From Dokdonella_A sp051958935 (GTDB lineage: Bacteria; Pseudomonadota; Gammaproteobacteria; Xanthomonadales; Rhodanobacteraceae): DNA of 64,000 nt. A program made the translations under genes and the position numbers. Below the pieces are notes generated by a model, which was given only the letters and a program-made list of their open reading frames with translations, searched no databases and was not told the origin of the DNA. This document shows positions 25,207 through 34,554 of this stretch, piece after piece. Position 1 is the first letter of the stretch, and every line of letters begins with the position of its first letter. Where the stretch lies: positions 48,878 to 112,877 of the forward strand of contig NZ_JBQCFP010000127.1 in the NCBI RefSeq assembly GCF_051958935.1. The letters run 5' to 3'.

Positions 25207-26253
25207 ATGACCGCCGATTTCATCGATCTGGCCAGCGACACGAAAACGCGGCCGACCGCGGCGATGCGCGCCGCGATGGCCGCGGCCGAGGTCGGCGACG
25301 AGCGCGCGCACGAGGACCCGAGCGTCAACCGCCCGCTTGCGCGGTGCGCCGCGTTGCTCGGCAAGGAGTCGGCGGTGTTCCTGCCGTCGGGCACGATGGC
25401 GAACGAGATCGCGCTCGCGGTGCACTGCCGGCCCGGCGACGCAGTGCTGTGCGATGCGACGTCGCACCTGATCGGCTTCGAGGGCGGCGGTCCGGCGGCG
25501 CTCGCGGGCGTGATGATCGAGCCGAGCGGCGGCCGTCGCGGCATCTTCGACGCGGCCGCGCTGCGCGCGGCGACCCGCGCCGACACGCCCTATGCGCCAC
25601 GCCAGCGGCTCGTCGTGGTCGAGCAGACGTCGAACCTCGGCGGCGGTGCGATATGGCCGCAGGCGACACTCGACGACGTCGCCGCGACGGCGCGCGCGGC
25701 GGGGCTCGCGACGCACATGGACGGTGCGCGCCTGCTCAATGCCTGCATCGCGAGCCGCGCCGACGCCGCGCGGCAGGCGTGCGGATACGACTCGGTCTGG
25801 ATCGATTTCAGCAAAGGCCTCGGCGCGCCCGGCGGTGCGGTGCTCGCCGGCAGCCGCGCGTTCTGCGACGAGGCATTCCGCATCAAGCTGCGCTGGGGCG
25901 GCGCGATGCGGCAGAGCGGCATCATCGCCGCCGCGTGCGAATACGCGCTCGACCATCACGTCGAGCGCCTCGCCGAAGACCACGCGAATGCGCGCCGCTT
26001 CGCCGACGCACTCGCCGGCGCGCCGGGCATCGCGATCACGCCGGCCGAGGTCGAGACGAACCTCGTCTACTTCGACGTCGCGGCGGCCGGCGGCGCGCGC
26101 GCGTTCGTCGCAGCGCTCGAGGCGCGCGGCGTGCGCATGGTCGCGATGGGCGCCTCGCGCGTGCGCGCGGTAACCCACCTGGACGTCGATTCGGTGGCGG
26201 TCGATCGCGCCGCGGCCCTCGTCCGGGAATTCTGCGGGGAAATGCGCCGGTAG
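25207..26253 (+). CDS. ltaE: Low-specificity L-threonine aldolase
   Basis: This PLP enzyme splits L-threonine and L-allo-threonine to glycine and acetaldehyde. The 348-residue product has the usual N-terminus IDLASDTKTRPTAAM, a GTMANEIAL segment that contacts PLP, and the PLP lysine K203 in IDFSKGLGAPGG. ATG 25207 was chosen because MTADFIDL is the conserved start. A TACGAT -10 candidate sits at 25173-25178. The nearby genes do not form an evident pathway with it. Confidence 0.9.
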   Translation: MTADFIDLASDTKTRPTAAMRAAMAAAEVGDERAHEDPSVNRPLARCAALLGKESAVFLPSGTMANEIALAVHCRPGDAVLCDATSHLIGFEGGGPAALAGVMIEPSGGRRGIFDAAALRAATRADTPYAPRQRLVVVEQTSNLGGGAIWPQATLDDVAATARAAGLATHMDGARLLNACIASRADAARQACGYDSVWIDFSKGLGAPGGAVLAGSRAFCDEAFRIKLRWGGAMRQSGIIAAACEYALDHHVERLAEDHANARRFADALAGAPGIAITPAEVETNLVYFDVAAAGGARAFVAALEARGVRMVAMGASRVRAVTHLDVDSVAVDRAAALVREFCGEMRR

Positions 26254-26322
26254 AAGGCATACAAGGACTGGATTGGCCCGCGACTTGCTTGCCTGGGAGA
26301 GACGGCGAAGAAGGGGCATTTC

Positions 26323-28056
26323 TTGGACGATCGAGCGCGAGGACGGCGGTGGCTCGGGCGGGCAATGGCGCTCGTGCTGCTGTGCTCGGGCATCGGCGCC
26401 GCGGCGCACGAGGCGCCGATGCATGTCGAACGGCGCGAGCCGGACCTGCCGCGCAGCAGCGCCGCGCGCATCGTCGCCGGCGCAGAAGAGGCCCGTTTCG
26501 TCGCTGAATCGTACGCGGCGATTACGCCGTCGCGCGAACATGGACAGTGGTACCGGATCCGCCTCGCGAGCGACTGGATGGACGCGCGCCCGCCGGTGCT
26601 GACGATCTCCGACCCGCAAGGCCTCGCCGTCGTCGCCTACCTGCCGCCGGCCTACGCGGGGGTCGAACGCAGCGTCTATCGTGCCGACGGAGGCGGGGAA
26701 TTCACGCGCCACGCGATTTCGATCGTGCTGCCCGACGACCTGCGCGCCGACCAACCGGTCTACCTCTGGATCGATCCGGCGAGCAGCGTGCCGCGCCGGC
26801 TCATGATCAGCGACATGGCGCAGGCGCGCACGCGCGACATCGTCAATGCGCGGCTCGACATCCTGTTCCCGGCGATCCAGCTCGCGACCCTGCTGGTCAT
26901 GCTGAGCTTCTTCATCGTGCTGCGCGAGCGCATGTATGCGTACTTCGTCGGCCAGATGCTGTTCATCGTGCTGTTCGAGTTCTACGAGTTCGGCGTGGGC
27001 TTCGAGTATCCGCCGCTCGCTTGGCTCGCGCCGTTCGGCATCCGCGCGACCTGGCTCATGTCCCTGCTCGCCGCGATGCTGTCGATCGACTTCACGCGCC
27101 AGTTCCTCGATCTTGCGCATGCGGCGCCGCGCATCGACCGCGTGCTCGCGCGCGCGAGCTGGCCGCTGCTCGCGTTGGCGCTGATCGTGCTCGCGCCCTG
27201 GACGGGACCGGCCGGTTGGCTCGAAGACGTGCTCGCGTTCGCCTTCCTGCTGCTCGCGCCGCTGCTGCTCGTCTCGGGCCTCGCCGCCTGGCAGCAGGGC
27301 GGCCACCGTGGCGGCTATTACCTCTGCGCGTGGGTGCCGGGCCTCTTGTTCGTCATCGTGCGCTCGCTGCAGCTCGCGCTGCACTGGCCGGAACCGGTCT
27401 GGCTCGAGTTCGCGCTGCCGGCCGCGTTTGCATTCGCGGGGATCGTGCTCGCGTTCGGCCTCGCGGACCACATCGTGTCGATCCGCGACGAACGCGACCT
27501 CGCCCACCGGCTCGCCGAGCACGACATGCTCACCGGCGTGCTCAACCGCCGCGCGATCCTCGCGCGACTGCGCAGCGCATTCCTCGCCGCGCGCGAGAAG
27601 GAGCGGCCGCTCGCGGTGCTGTTCCTCGACCTCGACCACTTCAAGCGCGTCAACGACAGCTACGGCCATCGCGCCGGCGACCAGTGCCTGCGCGCGGTGA
27701 TCGCGCCGATCGCGACCGAGCTGCGCCAGGGCGATGCGCTCGGCCGCTACGGCGGCGAGGAGTTCCTCGTCGTGCTGCCGGGCGCGACGGTCGCGAACGC
27801 CGAGGGCGTCGCCGAGCGCATTCGCCGGCGCGTCGAGGAGATGCCGATGCTGATCTCCGGCACGCGTGTCGGCCTCACCCTCAGCATCGGCGTGGCCGTA
27901 CTCGAGCCGGAAGTGCTGACGCCCGACGACCTCATCGAGCGCGCCGATGCCGCGCTGTATCTGTCCAAGAGTGGCGGCCGCAACCTCGTCAGCACCCATC
28001 GTGGGGCGCTGGCGCCGCTCGCCGAAACCGCGCACGACGTCGGCCAGGGCGAGTGA
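26323..28056 (+). CDS. Membrane diguanylate cyclase (7TMR-DISM sensor + GGDEF)
   Basis: The 577-residue protein has a signal peptide, a periplasmic DISM-type beta domain (about 30-180), seven membrane spans (about 185-390) and a GGDEF domain. The active site is GGEEF at residues 477-481, which is catalytically acceptable, and an inhibitory RxxD site (RQGD, 468-471) stands at the standard position five residues before it. It should make cyclic di-GMP with product feedback. The start at TTG 26323 gives a good basic signal peptide and has AAGGGG upstream; ATG 26365 is the alternative. No EAL domain is present. Confidence 0.9.
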   Translation: MDDRARGRRWLGRAMALVLLCSGIGAAAHEAPMHVERREPDLPRSSAARIVAGAEEARFVAESYAAITPSREHGQWYRIRLASDWMDARPPVLTISDPQGLAVVAYLPPAYAGVERSVYRADGGGEFTRHAISIVLPDDLRADQPVYLWIDPASSVPRRLMISDMAQARTRDIVNARLDILFPAIQLATLLVMLSFFIVLRERMYAYFVGQMLFIVLFEFYEFGVGFEYPPLAWLAPFGIRATWLMSLLAAMLSIDFTRQFLDLAHAAPRIDRVLARASWPLLALALIVLAPWTGPAGWLEDVLAFAFLLLAPLLLVSGLAAWQQGGHRGGYYLCAWVPGLLFVIVRSLQLALHWPEPVWLEFALPAAFAFAGIVLAFGLADHIVSIRDERDLAHRLAEHDMLTGVLNRRAILARLRSAFLAAREKERPLAVLFLDLDHFKRVNDSYGHRAGDQCLRAVIAPIATELRQGDALGRYGGEEFLVVLPGATVANAEGVAERIRRRVEEMPMLISGTRVGLTLSIGVAVLEPEVLTPDDLIERADAALYLSKSGGRNLVSTHRGALAPLAETAHDVGQGE

Positions 28057-28109
28057 CGCGCGCGACGGCCCTGCGGCAGCGCATGCCGGCGGGACTCGCC
28101 GCCGTGCGG

Positions 28110-28775
28110 CTACGCGGATGCGCTGCCACCGCCGGCACGCGTGGTGCGCGCGCGCTCGACGCCGATCGGCAGCACGGCGATGCGCCGGTACTCCTCGCCG
28201 TCGAACGCGCACGGATCGGCGAGCCAGTCCTCGAGCATCGGGGTCGCGTCGTTGCCCCAGAAGAGTTCGCCCGCGACCGCGAGCGTCGGCACGCCGAACA
28301 CGCCTGCCGCGAGCGCGGCGTCGGTGTTCTCGCGCAGGCGCGCCTTGACCGGTTCCGCGGCGATCGCGGCGGCGGCATCGTCGATGCCGAGCGAGCGGGC
28401 GACCTCGGCGAGTTCGCCCGCGCTCGTTCCCGCGCACCCGTCACGCCAGAGGTGATCGAAAATCGCCGTCACGGCGTCGAAGCCGCCGCCAGCGGCGATG
28501 CACAGGCGCAGCGCGGCGAGCGAGTTGAACGGATGCGCGGGCGGAAAGCGAAGGCGCACGCCCGCGCGGTCGGCCTGCCACTGCACGAATCGGTAGGTGA
28601 ACTCGCGCTTGCCGGCGATCTCCGCCGGGCCGAGCTGGCCATGCCGCGCGAGCACCGCGCCGAACACGATCGGCACCGGCTCGATCGCGAGACGCTCGCT
28701 CAGCGCGCGCAATGCGGGCAGTTGCAGGTAGGCGAACGGTGAAACGAAATCGAAATACCAGGTGGCTGTGCGCAT
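28110..28775 (-). CDS. 2-hydroxychromene-2-carboxylate isomerase family (DsbA/kappa-GST fold)
   Basis: The 221-residue protein begins WYFDFVSPFAYL, in which S12 is the catalytic serine position of this glutathione-dependent family. GVFGVPTLAVAGELFWGND is the conserved cis-Pro region. Classical members isomerise a naphthalene-degradation intermediate. No other naphthalene genes are here, so the true substrate is unclear. Its ATG is one base after the fadE stop (TGACATG), so the two genes are co-transcribed. Confidence 0.85.
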   Translation of the reverse strand: MRTATWYFDFVSPFAYLQLPALRALSERLAIEPVPIVFGAVLARHGQLGPAEIAGKREFTYRFVQWQADRAGVRLRFPPAHPFNSLAALRLCIAAGGGFDAVTAIFDHLWRDGCAGTSAGELAEVARSLGIDDAAAAIAAEPVKARLRENTDAALAAGVFGVPTLAVAGELFWGNDATPMLEDWLADPCAFDGEEYRRIAVLPIGVERARTTRAGGGSASA

Positions 28776-28776
28776 G

Positions 28777-31197
28777 TCAGTGCAGTGTCTTGTAGACCTC
28801 GGGATCGAACGCGTCGACCGCGATCACCTCGTCGCGTGCGTCGCGAGCCTCGTTGAGCAGGTCGTACTCGGCGCCGCTGATGACGCCCGCGGCGACGCCG
28901 AGGTCATCGAGCAGGTAACCCGGCGCGCGATCGAGCGCGCCGGCGCGCACCGCGTCGCGCAGCTTCGTCTCGATCGGGATCGCGCGCACCGCCTTGTCGA
29001 GCGCGGCTTCGAGCGAACCGAGGCCGGGTTCCTCCGGTGGTGGCACGAAAACGTCGGCGGTGAGCGTGCGGCGCGCCTCGCGGTTCTCGAGGATGTCGCG
29101 CGCGACTTCGCTGCCGAGCCGGTCGGACGGCGGGCGGAAGCGCGCACCGAGCGGGAAGATGGCGAGCTTGAGCAACACGGCGGCCCACCGCACGGGCAGG
29201 TTGTCGAGCACGCCGAGCAGCGCTTCCTGGATGCGGTACAGGCACAGTTCCGCCGACCAGCAGGCGAGCGCATGGTTCGGCCGCGTCTTCGGTTCGTCGT
29301 GGTAGCGCTTGAGCGCCGCGCTCGCGAGGTAGAGGTAGGCGAGCGCGTCAGCGAGGCGGCCGGACAGCTTCTCGCGCCGCTTGAGCGAGCCGCCGAGCGT
29401 GCCCATCGCGGTGTCCGAGACGATCGTGAAAGCCGCCGAGAAGCGTGAAAGGTGCTGGTAGTAGCGGTGCGTGTCCTCGGTGCGCGGCACGCCGGCGAGG
29501 CGCGAGCCGCTCCAGGCGAGCAGCTTCGCGCGCACGGCGCGCGTCACGAACAGGTTGACGTGGCCGAAGATCGCGCGATCGAACGCGGCGAGGTCGTTCT
29601 TCGCGACCGCGTCGATCTCCTTCTGCACGAACGGATGGCAGCGGATCGCGCCCTGGCCGTAGACGATCATCGACCGCGTGAGGATGTTCGCGCCCTCGAC
29701 CGTGATGCCGATCGGCACCGCGTCCCAGGCGCGCGCGAGCGCGTTGCGCGGCCCGCGCTGGATCGCGCTGCCGGCGCGGATGTCCATCGCGTCGGCGACG
29801 ACCTGGCGCATGCTGTCGGTGAGATAGGCCTTGCAGATGTTGCCGATCACCGCCGGCTTCTCGCCCGCGTCGAGCGCGCCGCAGGTGAGCGTGCGCGCGG
29901 CAGTCATGAGGTAGGTGAGCCCGGCGATGCGCGCGAGCGGCTCCTCGATGCCTTCGAAGCGGCCGATCGGCGTGTCGAACTGTTCGCGCACGGTGGCGTA
30001 CGCGCCGCAGATGCGCGTGGCGAGCTGCGCTGCGCCGATCGACAGTGCCGGCAGGGAAATCGAGCGGCCCGCGGCGAGCGAGTCCAGGAGCATGCGCCAG
30101 CCGTGGCCGATCTGTTCGCGCCCGCCGATCACCGCTTCGTCGAGCGGCACGAACACGTCCTTGCCGACGATCGGGCCGTTCATGAACGGCACGCCCATCG
30201 GGTCGTGGCGCAGGCCGATCTCGATGCCTGGCGTCGCGCGAGGGATCAGCGCACAGGTGATGCCACGATCTTCCCGGTCGCCGATGAGCCGGTTCGGATC
30301 CTTGAGGCGGAACGCGAGGCCGATCAGCGTCGCGACCGGCGCGAGCGTGATGTAGCGCTTCTTCCACTCGAGGCGGAGGCCGAGCACCTCGACGCCGTCG
30401 ACGACGCGCTTCTCGACGATGCCGACCGACTGCGTCGCGGCCGCATCCGAGCCGGCTTCCGGGCCGGTCAGGGCGAAGCATGGAATTTCCTCGCCGCGCG
30501 CGAGCCGCGCGAGGTACTTCTGCTTCTGCGCGGCGGTGCCATAGTGAAGCAGCAGTTCGCCCGGCCCGAGCGAGTTCGGCACCATGACGGTCACGGCCGC
30601 GGTGACCGAACGGCTCGCGATGCGCGTAACGACGCGCGAATGGCCGACCGCCGAGAAACCGAGGCCGTCGTGCTCCTTCGGAATGATCATGCCGAGGAAG
30701 CGCTGTTCGCGGATGTAGCGCCAGATTTCGGGTGGCAGGTCGCGCTGCTGGTAAACCTCCCAATCGCTGAGGCGTCGGCACAATTCCTCGACCGGGCCAT
30801 CCATGAACGCCTGTTCCTCCGCGCTCAGCGGTGCCGGTGCGAAGTCGAGCAGCTTCTGCCAGTCGGGCATGCCGCCGAACAGGTCGCCGTCCCACCACAC
30901 CGTGCCCGCTTCGAGTGCGATGCGCTCGGTATCGCCGAGCCGCGGCAGCACCTTCGCGAACACCGGCATCACGAAGCGCGATACGAGTGCGCGCCGCAGC
31001 GGCGGCAGGCCGAACACGAGCGCGAGCACGACCGCGACGACGGTGCAGGTGGCGAACAGCACCGGGTGGGCGACGCCGTCGATGCGCCAGCCGAGCAGCC
31101 AGGTCGCCGTCGCGGCGACCCAGGCGAGGAAACCGAGACCGCGGAACGCGAGCGCCCCGAACAGCGCGAGCGCGAGGAGCAGAACGATCCAGATCAT
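28777..31197 (-). CDS. fadE: Acyl-CoA dehydrogenase FadE
   Basis: The 806-residue protein is close to the length of E. coli FadE (814). It has two N-terminal membrane spans in the first 65 residues and an acyl-CoA dehydrogenase core (FALTGPEAGSDAAATQS; MIIPKEHDGLGFSAVGHS). It performs the first oxidation of fatty acid beta-oxidation at the inner membrane. ATG 31197 removes a non-hydrophobic extension. The downstream isomerase gene is translationally linked. FadA, FadB and FadD are not in the window. Confidence 0.93.
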   Translation of the reverse strand: MIWIVLLLALALFGALAFRGLGFLAWVAATATWLLGWRIDGVAHPVLFATCTVVAVVLALVFGLPPLRRALVSRFVMPVFAKVLPRLGDTERIALEAGTVWWDGDLFGGMPDWQKLLDFAPAPLSAEEQAFMDGPVEELCRRLSDWEVYQQRDLPPEIWRYIREQRFLGMIIPKEHDGLGFSAVGHSRVVTRIASRSVTAAVTVMVPNSLGPGELLLHYGTAAQKQKYLARLARGEEIPCFALTGPEAGSDAAATQSVGIVEKRVVDGVEVLGLRLEWKKRYITLAPVATLIGLAFRLKDPNRLIGDREDRGITCALIPRATPGIEIGLRHDPMGVPFMNGPIVGKDVFVPLDEAVIGGREQIGHGWRMLLDSLAAGRSISLPALSIGAAQLATRICGAYATVREQFDTPIGRFEGIEEPLARIAGLTYLMTAARTLTCGALDAGEKPAVIGNICKAYLTDSMRQVVADAMDIRAGSAIQRGPRNALARAWDAVPIGITVEGANILTRSMIVYGQGAIRCHPFVQKEIDAVAKNDLAAFDRAIFGHVNLFVTRAVRAKLLAWSGSRLAGVPRTEDTHRYYQHLSRFSAAFTIVSDTAMGTLGGSLKRREKLSGRLADALAYLYLASAALKRYHDEPKTRPNHALACWSAELCLYRIQEALLGVLDNLPVRWAAVLLKLAIFPLGARFRPPSDRLGSEVARDILENREARRTLTADVFVPPPEEPGLGSLEAALDKAVRAIPIETKLRDAVRAGALDRAPGYLLDDLGVAAGVISGAEYDLLNEARDARDEVIAVDAFDPEVYKTLH

Positions 31198-31295
31198 GTC
31201 GCCACCTCCGGTCGTGGAACACCGATTATGCCTGTTGCGCGCGCCCGCCGCGGCCACGGCCCTGCGTAGAATGCGCGCTCGATCGGGGGAATCGC

Positions 31296-31931
31296 ATGCG
31301 CATCATCGCCCTGCTGCTGCTCGGCCTGGCGCTCTATTTCGCCGCGGGACTGTTCTGGCCCGCGCGCTACGAGGGGGCGCGCTACGTGCCGCCGGCGGCG
31401 CCCGACAGCCCGGCGCTGCGTGCGCTGCGCGCGCGCCCGCTGCCGATCGACGACGCCGCGCGCGACGACGCATTCGTCGAACTGGCGGCGTTGCAGCAGA
31501 ACGATGACGCAACAGCCTATGCGCGCTGGATGCAGGCGCGCGCATGGCGTGCATTCCTCGGTCGGCCCGAGCCGGCGCTCGCCCACGTCGGCGCGGCGAT
31601 CGACGCGGGTCGCGACGGCGAGGCGGAGCTCGCCGCGCTGCGCGCCGACGTGCTCGCCGCGATCGTCGCGGTGCGGATCGAAACCGCACTCGCGCCGGCC
31701 CTGCTCGACCTGTATGTCGCCGGCGAGGACATGTCGCGTGGGCGCGTGCTCACGGTGGTCGCGCCCGGGCTGTGGAGCATCGACATCGGACGCTTCCATG
31801 CCTATCGCGTCGCGGTGAAGGTGCGCAATCTTTCGCGAGCGCCGATCGACGGCACGCCGGTCGCCCCGTTCCGTCTCGTGATGTCGTGGGACGGCGAGCG
31901 CGACAAGAGCGTGCGTTGCCGCGCCGACTGA
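31296..31931 (+). CDS. Membrane-anchored hypothetical protein, probably truncated by a frameshift
   Basis: The 211-residue protein has one N-terminal membrane span (IIALLLLGLALYFAAGLFW) and an Ala-rich helical region followed by a beta-rich end (LWSIDIGRFHAYRVAVKVRNL...SWDGERDKSVRC). TAGAAT at 31267-31272 and GGGGGA support ATG 31296. The frame ends abruptly after RAD, while coding-like sequence continues in another frame from 31951 to 32115. Either the gene is broken or the assembly has an indel around 31931-31950. The family is not recognised. Confidence 0.65.
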   Translation: MRIIALLLLGLALYFAAGLFWPARYEGARYVPPAAPDSPALRALRARPLPIDDAARDDAFVELAALQQNDDATAYARWMQARAWRAFLGRPEPALAHVGAAIDAGRDGEAELAALRADVLAAIVAVRIETALAPALLDLYVAGEDMSRGRVLTVVAPGLWSIDIGRFHAYRVAVKVRNLSRAPIDGTPVAPFRLVMSWDGERDKSVRCRAD

Positions 31932-31950
31932 CGTATCTACTTAGTCCTGA

Positions 31951-32115
31951 TCATCGCACGGCGAGGCGCGCCTGGAGCCAGGCATCGAAGTCACGTTCTG
32001 GTGCAGGAGCATGGCCGATCTCGGCTGGAAGACCGCGGCGGAGCCGATCGACTGGCTGCGCAGCGGCGCCGCCGTCGACGATCACCGCCTCGAGCTCGTC
32101 GCGGGCGAATCGTAG
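31951..32115 (+). pseudogene. Out-of-frame C-terminal remnant of the preceding gene
   Basis: In the frame beginning at 31951, with no start codon near its beginning, the sequence reads HGEARLEPGIEVTFWCRSM and continues DLGWKTAAEPIDWL, with normal high-GC third positions, to TAG at 32113. It continues the beta-rich end of the 31296 product in style and would give it a Cys/Trp-rich C-terminus. The junction sequence TGACGTATCTACTTAG is unusually AT-rich. A frameshift or small insertion is the simplest explanation. Confidence 0.5.
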
Positions 32116-32138
32116 CGGCGATTCCCTCGCTCGGTGTC

Positions 32139-32663
32139 GTGTTGCGCCGCGGCGGCAACGACTACCGCACGCCCGAGCTCGACCGCGCGGCCGACCTCGC
32201 GCGCCATCGCGCGGGCGCGCGTGGCTGCTTCGAGCGCGGCACCTGCCTGCGCGAGATGTTCAGCAGCGCAGGCCAATGGCGCGCGACGCTCGCGTGGGCG
32301 CTCGCCGCGCTCGCCGTGTGCGTGACCGCGGCAACGCTCGCCCGGTCGCTTGCGACCGCGCTGCTGCTCGCGCTGTTCACGACGATCAGCGCCGCCATGC
32401 GCGCCCTCGTCGCCGGCGACGGCGACCTGCATCCGCTCCAGCCGCTGCACGCCACCGCCTGGATCGCCGCGGGCGCAGGGCTTGCCGCGCTCGCGTGGTC
32501 GTTGCGCGCGCCGCTGTCGGACTGGCGCGCGATGCGCGCGCGCCCGCGACCCGGCGTCATCTACGCGCGATGGGCGGCGGCCGCGGGCACGCTATGGGCG
32601 ATCAGCGCGGTCGCGTACGGCGCGCTCGCGCTGTGGACGCTATGGTCCGCGTTTCGCCGCTAG
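32139..32663 (+). CDS. Putative small multi-span membrane protein
   Basis: The start is uncertain; GTG 32139 gives 174 residues. It has a short soluble start (GGNDYRTPELDRAADLARH; two cysteines CFERGTC) and about four hydrophobic segments (TLAWALAALAVCVTAATLA; LLLALFTTISAAMRALV; ATAWIAAGAGLAALAW; the C-terminal AGTLWAISAVAYGALALW). It follows the remnant at 31951 closely, so it was probably in the same operon. The family is not recognised. The following 148 bases hold only the promoter region of amn. Confidence 0.5.
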   Translation: MLRRGGNDYRTPELDRAADLARHRAGARGCFERGTCLREMFSSAGQWRATLAWALAALAVCVTAATLARSLATALLLALFTTISAAMRALVAGDGDLHPLQPLHATAWIAAGAGLAALAWSLRAPLSDWRAMRARPRPGVIYARWAAAAGTLWAISAVAYGALALWTLWSAFRR

Positions 32664-32811
32664 CGAAGCGGGCCATTCCGTGGCGCTGGCGCAACGGCGG
32701 CAGGGGAATGGCTGCATGCGTGGCAACGATGAGGCTTCGGCCCGCCCGGCCCTGTCCGGCCACGCCGCGCGATCGTTGCGACGCGCCGCGGGAAGCTGCG
32801 AAGATCCGTCG

Positions 32812-33600
32812 ATGAAGAACAAGACCGACATCGTCAACAACTGGCTGCCGCGCTACACGGGTTCGGCGCTCGACCGCTTCGGCGAACATGTGCTGCTCAC
32901 CAATTTCGGCCACTACGTCGAGCTGTTCGCGCAGTGGCACGGCGTCGACGTGCAGGGGCGCGACCGACCGATGCCGAATGCGACCGCCGACGGCATCACG
33001 ATGATCAACTTCGGCATGGGCAGTCCCAATGCCGCGACCGTGATGGACCTCCTGTCGGCGATCGGCCCGAAGGCGGCGCTGTTCCTCGGCAAGTGCGGCG
33101 GGCTCAAGAAGAAGAACCAGCTCGGCGACCTCGTGCTGCCGATCGCCGCGATCCGCGGCGAGGGCACGTCGAACGACTACCTGTTGCCGGAAGTGCCGGC
33201 GCTGCCCGCGTTCCAGCTGCAGCGCGCGGTGTCGACGATGATCCGCGACCTCGGCCACGACTACTGGACCGGCACGGTCTACACGACCAACCGCCGCGTG
33301 TGGGAGCACGACGTCGCGTTCAAGGACTACCTGCGCAAGACGCGCTGCATGGCGATCGACATGGAAACCGCGACCGTGTTCGCGGCCGGCTTCGCCAACC
33401 ACATCCCGACCGGCGCGCTGCTGCTCGTGTCCGACCAGCCGATGATCCCCGAAGGCGTGAAGACCGAGGCGAGCGACAAGCTGATCACCGCGAATTTCGT
33501 CGAGGCGCACATCACGGTCGGCATCGAGGCGCTCAAGCTGGTGCGCCGCAACGGACGCAGCGTGAAGCACCTGCGCTTCGAGGACGACAACGACACCTGA
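32812..33600 (+). CDS. amn: AMP nucleosidase (short form)
   Basis: The 262-residue protein belongs to the nucleoside phosphorylase-like fold and splits AMP into adenine and ribose 5-phosphate. Recognisable parts are the N-terminal MKNKTDIVNNWLPRYTG, the phosphate/ribose-binding NFGMGSPNAATVMDLLSA, the GKCGGLKKK segment and the substrate-binding AIDMETATVFAAG. It lacks the long N-terminal domain of E. coli Amn, as is usual for the short type. The apt gene about 1 kb downstream would recover the adenine released. Confidence 0.92.
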   Translation: MKNKTDIVNNWLPRYTGSALDRFGEHVLLTNFGHYVELFAQWHGVDVQGRDRPMPNATADGITMINFGMGSPNAATVMDLLSAIGPKAALFLGKCGGLKKKNQLGDLVLPIAAIRGEGTSNDYLLPEVPALPAFQLQRAVSTMIRDLGHDYWTGTVYTTNRRVWEHDVAFKDYLRKTRCMAIDMETATVFAAGFANHIPTGALLLVSDQPMIPEGVKTEASDKLITANFVEAHITVGIEALKLVRRNGRSVKHLRFEDDNDT

Positions 33601-33643
33601 TCGACCGCGACGACGCATGTCACGCTGAACCGGAGTCCTGCAC

Positions 33644-34354
33644 ATGCCCAGACACAAGCGCACGAACCGCCACAGCGAGCGTCATCGCAGCGAACACATC
33701 GGTTGGCTGCGCGCCGCCGTGCTCGGCGCGAACGACGGCATCCTCTCCACCGCGGGCCTCGTCGTCGGCGTGGCCAGCGCCCAGGCTTCGAAAAGTGCCG
33801 TGATGCTGGCCGGATTCGCCGGCCTCGTTGCGGGCGGGTTCTCGATGGCGGCGGGTGAATACGTCTCGGTAAGTTCGCAGACGGATACCGAGACCGCCGA
33901 CCGCACGCGCGAGCAGCAGGAACTGGCGACCGATCCCGCGGGCGAACGCGAGGAACTCGTCAACATCTACGTCGGGCGCGGTCTCGACCGCGAACTTGCC
34001 GGGAGAGTCGCCGACCAGATGATGGCGCACGACGCGCTCGGCGCCCACCTGCGCGACGAGCTCGGTCTCAGCGAGACGCTGCGCGCCCGCCCGATCCAGG
34101 CTGCATTGACGTCGGCGGCGACGTTCGTCGCGGGCTCGTCACTGCCATTGCTCGCGGTCATTCCCGCGCCGAACGACCATGTCGCGACGGTCGTTGCCGG
34201 TGTAGCGCTGGTCGCCCTCGGCGTGCTCGGCGCGGTCGCCGCACGCACGGGCGGCGCGCCGGCGATCACGGGTGCCGTGCGCGTGCTGTTCTGGGGCGCG
34301 CTCGCGATGGCCGCCACCGCCGCGACCGGCAAGCTGTTCGGCGTCGCGGTGTGA
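33644..34354 (+). CDS. VIT1/CCC1 family membrane transporter
   Basis: The 236-residue protein has the family signatures LRAAVLGANDGILSTAGLVVGVA and GFSMAAGEYVSVSSQTDTE (shown in part), with about five membrane spans and a hydrophilic metal-binding-like loop between spans 2 and 3. Characterised relatives move Fe2+ or Mn2+ out of the cytosol in exchange for H+. The His/Arg-rich N-terminus (HKRTNRHSERHRSEHIG) could contact metal. It lies 43 bases after amn in the same direction. Confidence 0.9.
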   Translation: MPRHKRTNRHSERHRSEHIGWLRAAVLGANDGILSTAGLVVGVASAQASKSAVMLAGFAGLVAGGFSMAAGEYVSVSSQTDTETADRTREQQELATDPAGEREELVNIYVGRGLDRELAGRVADQMMAHDALGAHLRDELGLSETLRARPIQAALTSAATFVAGSSLPLLAVIPAPNDHVATVVAGVALVALGVLGAVAARTGGAPAITGAVRVLFWGALAMAATAATGKLFGVAV

Positions 34355-34383
34355 ACGGGTCTTGCGCGGCGCTTGGAGCCGAA

Positions 34384-34528
34384 GCCTGAAACACGAAGGA
34401 CGCGAAGAACACGAAGAAGAAAAATGAACGGACAGGATGTGGGCGAGCAGCTCAGGCCTTTCGCGAGTGCGCCCCAAAAAGCCTGATTTCGACAATGCGC
34501 CGTTCCTACGTGTACTTCGTGTTTCAGC
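34384..34528. repeat. Long imperfect inverted repeat (GAAACACG/CGTGTTTC type), copy 2
   Basis: The left arm starts GCCTGAAACACGAAGGACG at 34384; the right arm ends TACTTCGTGTTTCAGC at 34528. The arms pair at about 19 of 23 positions. It separates the convergent VIT-family and apt genes, as copy 1 separates ogt and the DUF4124 gene. Confidence 0.6.
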
Positions 34529-34554
34529 TTTTTCGCGGTACCCGGCCGACCGGG

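Noticed and set aside
32001..32138. ATG at 32001 as the start of the membrane protein ending at 32663
   Set aside because: The N-terminal extension is Arg-rich and overlaps the coding-quality remnant 31951-32115 in another frame, so a later start (GTG 32139) is more likely.
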